Shown in pieces: positions 54,791 to 64,000 of a DNA stretch of 64,000 nucleotides. This DNA is from Branchinecta lynchi (taxonomy: Eukaryota; Arthropoda; Branchiopoda; Anostraca; Branchinectidae): positions 19,238,030-19,302,029 of the forward strand of contig JAKZAP010000016.1 of assembly GCA_023053575.1 (NCBI GenBank). Reading direction: 5' to 3'. Made by a program: the position numbers and the translations under genes. Below the pieces are notes generated by a model. It ran no database searches and was not told the origin of the DNA. It saw only the letters and a list, made by a program, of their open reading frames with translations. Numbering within the stretch: position 1 is the first letter of the stretch; each line of letters begins with the position of its first letter.

Positions 54791-56215
54791 GGCAGCGGCG
54801 TCGCTACGCAAGGGTGGTACCACCAACCCTCGGAGAAAGAAAAAAGCTAAACTGGGCGCTCGCAGACCACAAAATGGATACGCTAAATCGGGTGCGCAGA
54901 CCACAGAAATTGAGCTGAACTGGGCGCTCTGTGAGCGCGCCCGACCACAGAAATTGAGCTAAATTGGGCGCTCACCCAGGAAAGCTAGATGGATGGGGTG
55001 GGGGGCAGTAGCCTACACCTGAAAAGTAAGCTCAGGGTTACTAAGAAACGGGGTTAAGATCCAGCTTGGACATCGGCGGTTTTGGGTTTCCGAGCGTTTG
55101 AAACTTAAATAATTGCATTCCCAGTCGCATGTTTCGAGATTGCCAGATTGACCTAAAGAGGCGGGCTGCTTCTAGTCTTTTGGATATGAAGAGACCTCAT
55201 AATCATATTATGTCAGAATCAGATTTGAGCTTCAGCGCATAGTTTTAACCCAAGCTTTAACCCGATTTGTTGCTTACCAATATCTCCCGATTGGAGTGAA
55301 ACTAAGGCTGATTTTGCTTGTGGCGTACATTTTCAAGGATTTGTCATCTTCATGCAAAGATTCTTTATGTTTGAACACCAGATAATTTGATGATAAGAAT
55401 GTTCCTCCAATGCGACTGGTAAAAATAAGTTGGCTTAGTGAGCAATGAGAGAAGAAATAATGACGGGCCTGATTATTGCAACACGTCATATAATTGTTTT
55501 TTTAACTGTAAATTCAGAACTAGTCTACTTTGTTTCAAGTTTTTTCTGGATGGTCACTAGGTACTTCTCTTTCGGAAAGGAATTGAAGCACATTACCAAC
55601 TTTCAGCTAAATCTCTCACATTTTCTGGTTCGTCATGAGCAAAGACAGACGGGTAGAACGTGCGAAGTGGCTCTTACTTTCATTTGGGATCCGTAAAGAC
55701 GATCTTATTATACAATATTCCACAAAATTTGCCTGCGGCGCCTTTTGTAATATGCTCTGTTTGCTGGAAGGTCATTTCATTCGGGTTTCAGGCTTGGAAT
55801 TTCGGGGCTTGGGCCACATTAAAAGCTAGATGTTGTTGGAGGGGAAGTCGAGTTTTGCCCGAAAAGAGTCATAGCCTACTAAAAGAATGTGCATGCGGCG
55901 CTCATTTTCTTTCTGTGTGATCTACAGTCGTTAGAAACTGCTGCGGGTCGGGCTATTGCAGAAGCGAATTCCTGTTATTACGAATGACGTTGACCTTAAC
56001 CATACAAACACTAGCTTTAATGTTTCTTTAAAATTTAAATGTTCAAATTTAATGTTTTTTTTTAAATTCGTACAGTTTCCCGCATGTTTCTTGGCTATTG
56101 TTTCTAACTGGCCTTGTCGGACATCTTCCAGTCGTATACCTGGAGGTAGTCACCTCACACGCCCAAGCCCTTCAAACCGCCTCTGAGCTCGGAGGTACGA
56201 TTAAAGGAGTTGTAT
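54791..56215. mobile_element. hAT-like element relative, 3' truncated
   Basis: It starts CAGCGGCGTCGCTACGCAAG, then GCGCTCGCAGACCACA (tandem, three times, 54858-54978). It shares CATTTGGGATCCGTAAAG and TTGGAATTTCGGGGCTTG, in order, with 32651-34414. Homology fades after CAAACCGCCTCTGAGCTCGG (about 56175). No right terminus found. Confidence 0.5.
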
Positions 56216-57110
56216 CAAAAGCATTCTAGCACTTGCAACGTCCAGAAGCCCCCCACCGAAGACCCAAGATGAAGCCACGACTCGATGCGACCGCTGGGTC
56301 ATGTTAAGATGTTGAACGTGGGGGGAGTTTCCAAATCCCACTTCTTACACCATTGTTGAGAGGATGGACGAGTGGAGGCGAGGTTTAGTGAAGTTAACGC
56401 TCCTGGGGTGTGGGCTGAAGACGTTCTTACACCGTAGGTGCCCACTAGACCCAGGACCAGTCAGGAAACCGGACATAAGAGACAAGGGAAAGTCTCAAGG
56501 AATTCTATAGCTCAGCCGCAGTCAATCCAGAAATCCCTAAGCAAACTGGTTCACACACCCTAGCGAAGCTGGAATTCACATATCCAGTCAAGCCCGAGGC
56601 CTACTAGCCGAGATGGACCATAACGTAGATCAGTTTACTCGTACGGCAAATCATGTACAAGAGTAGACATAAATAATATGACAAGTATGAAGCGAACACG
56701 GAGTCCCTAACTAAATATATAAACTGGTCCTTACCATAAATTATAATATAGAGTAACTGAGGTCTTGCTCCGACCCAGGATGAAAGAGAACTCTTTTGGC
56801 TACGACTCCTTCCGTAGCCAAAATACTTAGAATGAAATGGATCAAAGCCTGACCTCGGATTAGCTAGCAGCTAGCTGGAGCTAGTGGATAAAGACCGAGT
56901 GACCTGTTGTCACGATGCCGGGAAATTAATGATGGTGATGAAAACCGAAGAGATATATAGAAAAGTAGGCGATAGAGGGAGGGAATAACTAGGAGGACTA
57001 TTGCAGAGCAAAGTGCTATGGGATGTCTCCATAACAGTCATATAGTGGCGCGGGCCGGAAATGCCCGACATGGTGAGGCTAGGATCATAGTTTGATCATG
57101 GATCTAACAA
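56216..57110. other. Unexplained non-repetitive, purine-rich block
   Basis: This block differs in texture from the flanking DNA: higher GC, purine-rich, few homopolymers, no match to any other segment here and no open frame of 60 codons. It contains a perfect 11-bp hairpin TTTTGGCTACG / CGTAGCCAAAA (56794-56823, 8-nt loop) and the palindromic CTAGCAGCTAGCTGGAGCTAG (56865-56885). It could be a retroelement untranslated region, a structured RNA or a rare element. It is not rRNA as far as I can tell. Confidence 0.4.
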
Positions 57111-57880
57111 GATTTTTTTTATTGTATCAGGCATTTGGAAAATGTGTAGAAAAATCAAACTAATTATTTGCATTCTCTATTTCTTTTAGTATTTTGTTTT
57201 CTGTTTTTTCTTGTTAATTCCCCTAAGTCCGAAGAATTACGGATGTAAACTAGATCACAATAAACAAACGCCGTAAATTATACTAAATTCGTTGTAGTGA
57301 TTTCTTGAAGATTCTGAAATTGAGGTAAATATATTCAGCTTACGAGACCAACACATGTCAAATTGGCCGATGATTTCTTCTTCCGGCATATCTAAACGTT
57401 GACATGGTGATTACTTAGTTGTTTTAATCCTCGTACACGCCACTCGATCTTCTCCAAGGTTTTAGTAACTCTTTTGACCAGCGTCGCGAGATCAGTGAAT
57501 AGTTAATTAGCAATCGCGGTTTGGCTTTCAGGATTGAATTGTGTTCAAGTTATTTGTGGATAACATTGGCTACCGTGAGGATTTTGAGAAAACAAAGGTA
57601 ACAGTGTGTTCGTAAAAATCCGACCCACCGAAAAACGATGGTGTCTCCCACCATCTCGGCCCATATGAATCAAAGACTTTAAGCTAATCCGGTCTTCAAA
57701 GCTTGCACACTGCTGTCTATCCCCACTGAGAATTGACAGCTTTCAACATTTTACGCAAATCTAATAAAACATTACACAGTTTAAACTCGATCCAAATACA
57801 TTTCCTTTTTAATTATTTGCTTTTACCTCACATCCTTCGTCCATTCAGTAGTCTACTTACTCGGCCTCTAAGTATTTTCA
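57111..57880. other. No gene seen (MED16 intron)
   Basis: AT-rich unassigned sequence. Confidence 0.4.
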
Positions 57881-58330
57881 GCTCAAGCTGACTGCAAGTC
57901 AGACTTAATCGGGTAAACCTACAAATCAGCTCTGATTTGATCTAGTGATAATTCGGCCCTTCGTGTTAAGGGTCCTCTTCAGGCTGTATTTAGAAGAGAC
58001 GAACCTACATTCGGTTGATTGCAGGAAAAAAAGAACTTATAAATATTTTTTGAGCCCAAGCTGACTTTGAAACATTTATTCAAACAATGTTTTCAACGGA
58101 TACGTCAGCTACGATTGTTCATCAGCGATATTTTGGCCGTTCTTGGCAAGGGTCCTCGTCAGGCTGTCAATCCTCTGGTTCAACTTCGGGGAAGGAAACA
58201 AACCTGTAATAAAAATATCGCTGATGAAGAATCGTAGCTGAAGTATCCGTTGAAAACTTTGTTTGAATAAAAAAGAACTTTTAAACCTGAAGAGGACCCT
58301 TGTCAGGGTGGTCCGAAATATCGCTGGATC
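57881..58330. mobile_element. Cluster of retroelement 3'-end fragments
   Basis: Reverse fragments at about 57881-57990 (GGCCCTTCGTGTTAAGGGTC) and 58029-58210 (TTTTTGAGCCCAAGCTGAC ... TTGGCAAGGGTCCTCGTC). A short inverted piece with ATATCGCTGATGAAGAATCG is at about 58213-58270, and a forward fragment at 58287-58325. The arrangement mirrors the inverted pair at 2060-2421. Confidence 0.5.
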
Positions 58331-58649
58331 AGATCTTAACTTACTTAAGCCCCATTCACAACGGGTTTTAGCTAATACGCGGTACCAGCTAGTTCTGAAA
58401 ATCGCTCCCAAGACCGAAGATTTGCCAGGTTTCTGCCGTTTGCAATTGATATTGGTGCCAGTTTCGGATGCCAGCTAGTCTCGTACCGAATCTGAAATCA
58501 GTTCAACTTTTGAGGGTACTAGCCAATCAGATTACTTGGGGAAATACTGAGGAGTATTCTGATTTGCTAATGCTGAACCACGTCAGACGGAATAACAATA
58601 ACATAAAATTCACTTTCGGTTTTCAAGACAGATGTTATCTATTCTCTGT

Positions 58650-59025
58650 ATGACTAAGTCCAAAACACGCCAACGATCCTCAGGAAGAAGGAGTAAGCGT
58701 GTCCGTACGACTCAAACTCAACGACTTTGTCTCAATCACCGCGATCTTTGGCAGCAGCTGTGACACCACTTCTGCCTTTCTTCCGCTGGATACCCGGAGA
58801 GGCCGAAGATTTTGCATCGGCAAGGAGAGATAAGCTGCGTTCGTTGCACTACGAGCTGTCTCTGGTGTTTTCTCACCAGTGTCCGGTCCGGAAGAAAGCC
58901 AGCTGGGCGGCGCTGCGACGGAGGCCCGTTTTTGATGCATGGGAAGGATAGGTCTTCGCATTACTCTCGAAAGTTATTTTGCTCTGCAAAATGTTCAAGA
59001 GAAGAAAAAATGTTTAAAAAATAAA
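58650..59025 (+). other. Possible small transcription unit in the MED16 intron
   Basis: A GC-richer island. ATG at 58650 opens a 35-codon very basic frame (MTKSKTRQRSSGRRSKRVR), then TGA. Longer frames exist in both directions over 58680-58961, and AATAAA occurs at 59020-59025. I recognise no protein. It could be a decayed processed pseudogene or a non-coding transcript. Confidence 0.2.
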
Positions 59026-59746
59026 GTTTTTCAACCAATCTTGATGATTTTTATTGAATAATATCTTTCTTTATAGTGGATAGCAGTAAAGAACATTTCA
59101 GTTTCTTTCCAATCTATTGATGTCACTTAGTTCTTTTTGACCGTTCTCGTGGCGGTTGAGTAACTCATACATCTCGGGAACGGCTTGTCGTAAGGCTCTT
59201 GAAAATTTACAGTAGATGAGCTAAGATCCATACACCTAATATCAATAACTCATAACTCGTTTTCACAAAAAAATCTCTCTTGACCTCTCAATGCTGACGG
59301 CAACGAAATGACTCAGGTAGCGTTTACACGGACTAAAAATCCCGTCGAGTAAAAGAAATTCCGGTCGACTTGAAAGGATTCCGTCCGTGAAGACGACTAG
59401 AAAAAAAGTCTAGCGGGACGAGCATTCCTTTCATGATGAAAGGAATTCCGGTCTACTTGAAAGGAATCCCATCGGTGTCGCTGGTAAAAAGACTAAAACA
59501 ATTCTAACTAGCTTTTGATAACAGCAGTCATCAGTACTGCTGTCATGAATACCATCAAAATATTCTTTTGTTCGCTGGTGAATTTATTTTTGTCAGATTT
59601 TATCGTTTGAAGAATTATTTGTTTGAACATAATCTTGTCACCAAGACTGTATTGTGTTAAAGTTTTCCTGTACTTGTAAACCCTACATCAGCGAGCCCGT
59701 GGATTTGCAGAAAGTCTTATTAGTCGGCTTATCTTATTTCACTTAG
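59026..59746 (+). other. End of MED16 intron, no gene
   Basis: Short inverted motifs AAAGGAATTCCGGTC / GAAATTCCGGTCGAC cluster at 59340-59470. The exon C acceptor is TTATTTCACTTAG, ending at 59746. Confidence 0.45.
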
Positions 59747-59987
59747 ATGACACTGCTGTCCGACCAAAAAGCTTCATCGTGGTACAACGAGAAGTATGTA
59801 AGCAAAGGAATCAATCCAACGAAGCGGAAGTTCGGAGGGTCGCCACAAGATGGCATTTTCGTCATTACAGACACTTGCCTGATGAATATGACGTATTTTG
59901 ATTCGGAGGGGAAGAGGACGTCAGAAAGTCTAATGCTGGGGAATGTCAGGCAGAAGATTACACACGCGAGCGCGGCATTTTCGAAAG
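59747..59987 (+). CDS. MED16: Mediator subunit 16, internal exon C
   Basis: The exon encodes 80 residues plus one base. MTLLSDQKASSWYNEKY directly follows HNGKQ of exon B, matching [22 protein letters not shown] of vertebrate MED16 without a gap. FGGSPQDGIFVITDTCLMN, YFDSEGK, ESL and HASAAFSKG continue the alignment. It starts in phase 0 and ends in phase 1 (G|GTGAGT), where vertebrates have a glycine. The first ATG is internal, not the start codon. The next exon is not recognisable before the end of the window. Confidence 0.87.
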
Positions 59988-60532
59988 GTGAGTGAAGCTA
60001 AGACTGTTGAATTCGGTGGCACAGGCCGAAGCTTGGGTGTGTCGGCTTTACCTGGACTCCCAACGCGCCCTTTCCTGTGTTAGATCAGAATGATTACAAA
60101 GTTCGCTATGAGGTATTCTTATCGCTCTGTCTAATGACCACACTGCTAGAATTTTCGTAATATTTACACTAGAAGAAGCTATTTTGACGTGGTCCGAGGT
60201 TCAAGTTTTAGCTGATCACATGAATCTTACATAATTACACAAAGATTAGTTGCGTTTTGCGGATACAGTGGTATCTGATATCACGGTAATTAGATATGCA
60301 ATTAGTCGTTATTGCAGTTACCGTGGTATCTGATATACGGTTACTTGTAAAAACCGCAATTGCCGAAATTGCGCTTCTCGAAGTCATTTCAAAAGAAAAA
60401 CTGATATTCAGTAACGTCACTAAGTGGTAAACTTGTTTCCCACCAATTTTGACAAAAACTGATGAAAATGAGATGACTTTTTCAGATACCACGATCAGTT
60501 ACCATGGTCGGTATCTGAGTATCAGATACCAT
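59988..60532. repeat. MED16 intron with GATACCACGG palindromic segment
   Basis: About 60260-60532 contains GGTATCTGATATCACGG, ACCGTGGTATCTGATATACG and GTATCTGAGTATCAGATACC in both orientations. It is related to 18935-19080. Confidence 0.45.
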
Positions 60533-60727
60533 CAGGCCCGTATCCAGGAATTTATTTCAGGGTTGGGGTTTGCCTTTCGGGGGGGGGGGGGGGTTGCCTG
60601 TCGGTCGGACAAAATAGTACTAAAAAGACATAAATCAGAGGGAAAAGCCTATACAATTGACGATTTTTGCATGTTTCGGGGGGGGGGGGGGTCAACCCCC
60701 TACCCCCCCCCCCTGGATACGGCCTTG
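60533..60727 (+). mobile_element. MITE with perfect 8-bp TSD (GATACCAT)
   Basis: The ends CAGGCCCGTATCCAGG and CCTGGATACGGCCTTG are imperfect 16-bp inverted repeats. GATACCAT flanks at 60525-60532 and 60728-60735. Interior G/C runs and AAAAAGACATAAATCAGAGG match 11849-12082 and 39689-39840. No coding capacity. Confidence 0.85.
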
Positions 60728-60759
60728 GATACCATCATAACTGGCCAGATACACAGATG

Positions 60760-61220
60760 CACAATACATACAAAAAAAGGTAAAATGCTTGGTTAACAGT
60801 GTTACCTTAAAGCACAGCTCTTAGTAGAAATGACCTTTTCACAGCGAAATAATTCAGAAACACAGTGTTCCGAAAATATAAATTGAAAATCAGAAACAAG
60901 AATTGGTTTTCAAACATATTTTTATGTGTGTACTGTGCGCTTGCGCCAGGGCATGGCGCCAAGTTGTTGAGTGCCCTAATTTTGAGCTACTGGCCCCAAA
61001 GTTCAGGGTCTGTGCAAGACTGCACTAGTGAGAATGTAAATACGAACGTGCAATGAGTGAATGAATTTGTTGCATGCAGCCTAGTAATAAGGCATTTGCA
61101 CAATACATACAAAAAAAGGTAAAAAGCTTGGTTAATAGTTTTACCCCCACAGCTCTTACTAGAAACGATCTTTTCACAATGAAATACTCAGAAACATAGT
61201 TTTCCGAAAATATAAATGCG
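60760..61220 (+). repeat. Direct repeat pair of about 120 bp
   Basis: 60760-60885 and 61099-61215 share CACAATACATACAAAAAAAG, GCTTGGTTAA, ACAGCTCTTA and TTCCGAAAATATAAAT in order. The intervening 200 bp has GCGCTTGCGCCAGGGCATGG. No coding region. Confidence 0.5.
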
Positions 61221-61796
61221 AAATTAGTAATTTCGCTGTCGGCGCTTCGCGACTCTCTGCAGACTTTCTGTTGTCAAAAGTGGAGGTTTGTCGCAAAACA
61301 TTTGAAAACTGTGCGCGCCGTGGTTAAAAATGGGAAAGCCAAGCAAAAGACGCGAACAAGACGAATAGAATTAATAAACAAAAAATATGAAACGAATATA
61401 AAATCAAGTACTTTTAAGATGTTTAGTCACATATGGGACAATACTTTGAGCGTTTTCCACCCTACTTACCATAGCTACTACAATTAGGGGTCGGCACCGT
61501 TTCTGTTTTTGTTTCTGTTTCTGTTTTTTTACTACCGTTTTCTGTTCTGTTTTTTTTTTTAATAACAGAAAAACAGAAAACAGGTAGCCGTTTTTTTAAT
61601 GCCGTTTCTGTTTCTGTTCCGTTTTTTATATGTCCGTTTTAGCCGTTTCTGTTTTTATTTTACCTGTTTTTTCCAAATTTCCGTTTTTTGTTCCGACTTA
61701 TACGCGTGGCGTCCTGGCATAATCTAGCGGGTTTTATTCTCCCGGCGGATTATGCCATCTTCCGCTTTTCGGAAGGAAAGATTTTTTAGTCAGAAT
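61221..61796. repeat. TTTCTGTTTTT low-complexity stretch
   Basis: 61495-61690 consists of TTTCTGTTTCTGTTTT variants with a short inverted AACAGAAAAACAG piece. No gene. Confidence 0.5.
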
Positions 61797-62170
61797 AGAG
61801 AGATTGCACCCTACCCGACGAAACGGCTATTTTTACACCATCATTAAAGGAAGCATATAACAACAAAATTAACATTAGGAGGTATAGGACTTTCGACTTA
61901 CAGACTAAATTATCGGCCTTTGATAACCATTCTTGGCTGGTTAATTGCTGAAAACGTTAATCTTGCTATTTCAAGCTGGTATAATAATACTTTTGCTGGA
62001 AACGTTAATCTGGCTATTTCTTTTTGGTATAATGACACTTTTGCGAAACGGAGTCTCGCATCCCAATCATCCCGTTGGTCGGTTAAGACACATTTTTTTT
62101 AAGTCCAACCAATAGGAAGCACGAATCGTTTTGTACTGAAAGCTTGAAGCCTTCAAGCTCCCATTTCTGA
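61797..62170 (+). repeat. Foldback-family relative
   Basis: It contains AGAGATTGCACCCTACCCG, TTAACATTAGGAGGTATAGG, and GCTGGAAACGTTAATCTGGC repeated twice. Related to the hairpin family at 18650-19890 but without the opposing arm. Confidence 0.45.
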
Positions 62171-62199
62171 TGAGACTTTTCTACAAAGCTGTAATTATA

Positions 62200-63420
62200 C
62201 AACTAAGAAAGAGCCACTGAACTTTTCCAATGTTCAAAAGTTTTTTTTTTCACTTTTCGGTAAAGATGTGCACTTTCAGGGTGCTAGGAATTAATTTTTA
62301 AGCAAAACCGTTGTGGCGCAAACGATCATGGACCCTCGGGGGATCATGAAATGTAAAGTTTGTGAAAAGTAATTTTTCACTTTGCTGTTAAGGTGCGCAC
62401 TTCTAGGGAGCTGGCAGTTCATTGTGTACCTCAAGGGATGGTCGGGTCTGGAAAGTGACAATTTGTGAACCAGGTCTTATCGAGACTCTAATGTTCCAGC
62501 CAAGTTTCGTCCTTCTAGCACACCTGGAACTACCTAAACTCGCGATCACCGGAATTCTGGACCCCTCCAACCTCCCCCACATTGCACGAATCCGGTCCGT
62601 TCTGGCTCGGGTGTACCTAGTTCTTCTGCTTGTTCTTCCCACCAAGTTTTTTCCCGATCAGTCCACTCTAAGCGTGGCACAAGATTTCTAGTAATCCGTC
62701 CCCCCCCCACACACATTCATGGGATCCGTTCCGTACTTAAATGGGACATCCGAGAAACAAGGTCTATCCAAATATGAAGGTTCATTAAGATACGATCACC
62801 CGTTCTAAAGTTAGAATACCTCAAGATTCCGGAATCCTCCTCCCTGCACTCCCCCACGATGTCCCCGGACTGACTATTTCCAAGTTAATTTGGTCAGGTC
62901 TTTGATTCCTGCCAAGTGTCATCGTCCAAGCCCACCTAGGAGTACCTTAACTCCGGATCACCGGAATTCCGGAACCCCCTCCAACTTCCCCCAAAGTGCC
63001 CAAATCCAGTCCAGCTCTGTCTATGATGTACCAAGGGCATGTGCTTGTTCTTCCCACCAAGTTTAATCGTAATCGCTAAATTTCAAGCATGTCATAAGAT
63101 TTCCGGTCCCCCCCCCCACATTCATCGTATCCGAACCGGACTTAAAATGGAACGTCTGAGACACGAGATCGTTCTAAATATCAAGTTTCATTAAGATCCG
63201 ATCACCTGTTCCAAAGTTATGCATAGACATACGTCAATATTTCGGATTCCCCCTCACACCACTCCCCCCACGGTGGTCGGATCGTCGAAGTAACTATTTC
63301 CAAGTTAGTTTGGTTTGATCCCTGATATGCCTGCCAAGTTTCATCGTCCTAGCGCATCTGGAAGTACCCTAACTCGGGAACAGTGGACCGACCGACCGAA
63401 AAGTGATTGGTATATGGCAC
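62200..63420 (-). mobile_element. Array element family 2, copy C (reverse)
   Basis: Reverse modules with CACCAAGTTT, CATTAAGATCCGATCACC and TGCCAAGTTTCATCGTCCTA, C runs, and the family start at the right (GGACCGACCGACCGAAAAG, then ATGGCACTTG near 63413). The left end fades near 62300. Frames within it are repeat translations. Confidence 0.55.
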
Positions 63421-63867
63421 TTGAATGAAAACGCTGGGGCATGCTGACAGTGGTGACAATGGTTCTCACACGTAATTGTACCCCATATTCCGCGTAGCGG
63501 TATCAGTATACAGTACTTTGGGAACTAAAACAATTTGGTATTAATTTTTGACCCTTAAAATATTTTGCTTTTAAAGGTTCCTGGTACCCTTCTGGGGAAA
63601 AAGGGGTACACATACGTATGACTTCCATACTCACCCCTGCCAGCATACCCCAGCATTTCACCGTGGGTATAAAAAAGGGCTTAGTTTACTAGACAGGTGC
63701 AGAGTCCTTTTTTTTCACCTTACACAGTTAAACTCGACCTTCTTTCACAACCTTCTCCTGTCACGCTGTCCCCTCCTCACGCTATTCACTTTCCAACAGC
63801 CGTCTTACTGTCCCAAATGGTCGCCTTACTGTTATCTTATAAACCCAAAGAAGTAGGAAAAAAACAA
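63421..63867. other. No gene seen
   Basis: Unassigned sequence, pyrimidine-rich at 63710-63800. Confidence 0.4.
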
Positions 63868-63900
63868 GAGCTGTAAGCTCATATGGCACTTGCAAGCATA
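63868..63900 (-). mobile_element. 3' end of another reverse family 2 element
   Basis: CAAGAGCTGTAAGCTCATAT then GGCACTTGC is the reverse family 2 3' terminus. The body would extend beyond the window. Confidence 0.45.
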
Positions 63901-64000
63901 TGTAGTAAGAAATACCCCAGCAAGAAAAAATTAACGGGCTGAAAATTCAACCTATGGTTTCACTTTAAAGACAAAAATAGGAGACGGAAAGCAAAAGGAA

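Overview
This window is nuclear DNA of an intron-rich, transposon-laden animal, probably an invertebrate. I cannot place it to phylum from the sequence alone. Two host genes can be supported. One is an apparently single-exon bZIP transcription factor on the + strand (8225-9502), with an ATF4/5-like basic region and zipper. The other is three internal exons of the Mediator subunit gene MED16 on the + strand (43174-43317, 54408-54603, 59747-59987). Their reading frames and splice phases join perfectly across introns of about 11.1 kb and 5.1 kb. MED16 starts upstream of its first visible exon and continues past the last one; I found no other exon of it in the window. Nothing looks bacterial: there are no operons, ribosome binding sites, CRISPR arrays or rRNA.

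Most of the remaining DNA is decayed or non-autonomous mobile elements, many with target-site duplications (TSDs) that can be read directly. From left to right: 0-8 kb holds a small hAT-type MITE, a Helentron-like copy, an element with 7-bp TSDs, retroelement 3'-end fragments and a TIR element. 8-10 kb is the bZIP gene with overlapping upstream ORFs and two poly(A) signals. 10.4-14.1 kb is an array element built from long tandem modules, split by a 1.75-kb TIR element. 16.1-18.5 kb is one Helentron-like copy inserted into another. 18.6-19.9 kb is a set of nested foldback hairpins. 20,093-32,419 is a 12.3-kb element with very long inverted arms and a perfect 8-bp TSD. 32.6-34.4 kb is a hAT-like element. 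34.8-38.1 kb is a second array element. 39.3-40.8 kb is an inverted second copy of the 1.75-kb element.

The rest, from 41 to 60 kb, is mainly MED16 and its introns. A 5'-truncated LINE, itself interrupted by another LINE, lies just upstream of the first visible exon. The 11-kb intron holds a TIR element with 7-bp TSDs, a tRNA-derived SINE remnant, a mariner-type MITE, a 490-bp-period higher-order satellite flanked by inverted arms, and a Helentron-like copy. The next intron holds a truncated hAT-like relative, an unexplained non-repetitive block (56.2-57.1 kb), retroelement fragments and a possible small transcription unit. 60-64 kb is MED16 intron or flank with more MITEs and a reverse-oriented array element.

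No intact transposase, reverse transcriptase or Rep/helicase gene is visible, so these elements were probably mobilised by enzymes encoded elsewhere. I saw no convincing new enzymatic system. The most unusual structures are the 12.3-kb long-TIR element, the satellite between inverted arms in the MED16 intron, and the two array-bearing element families.
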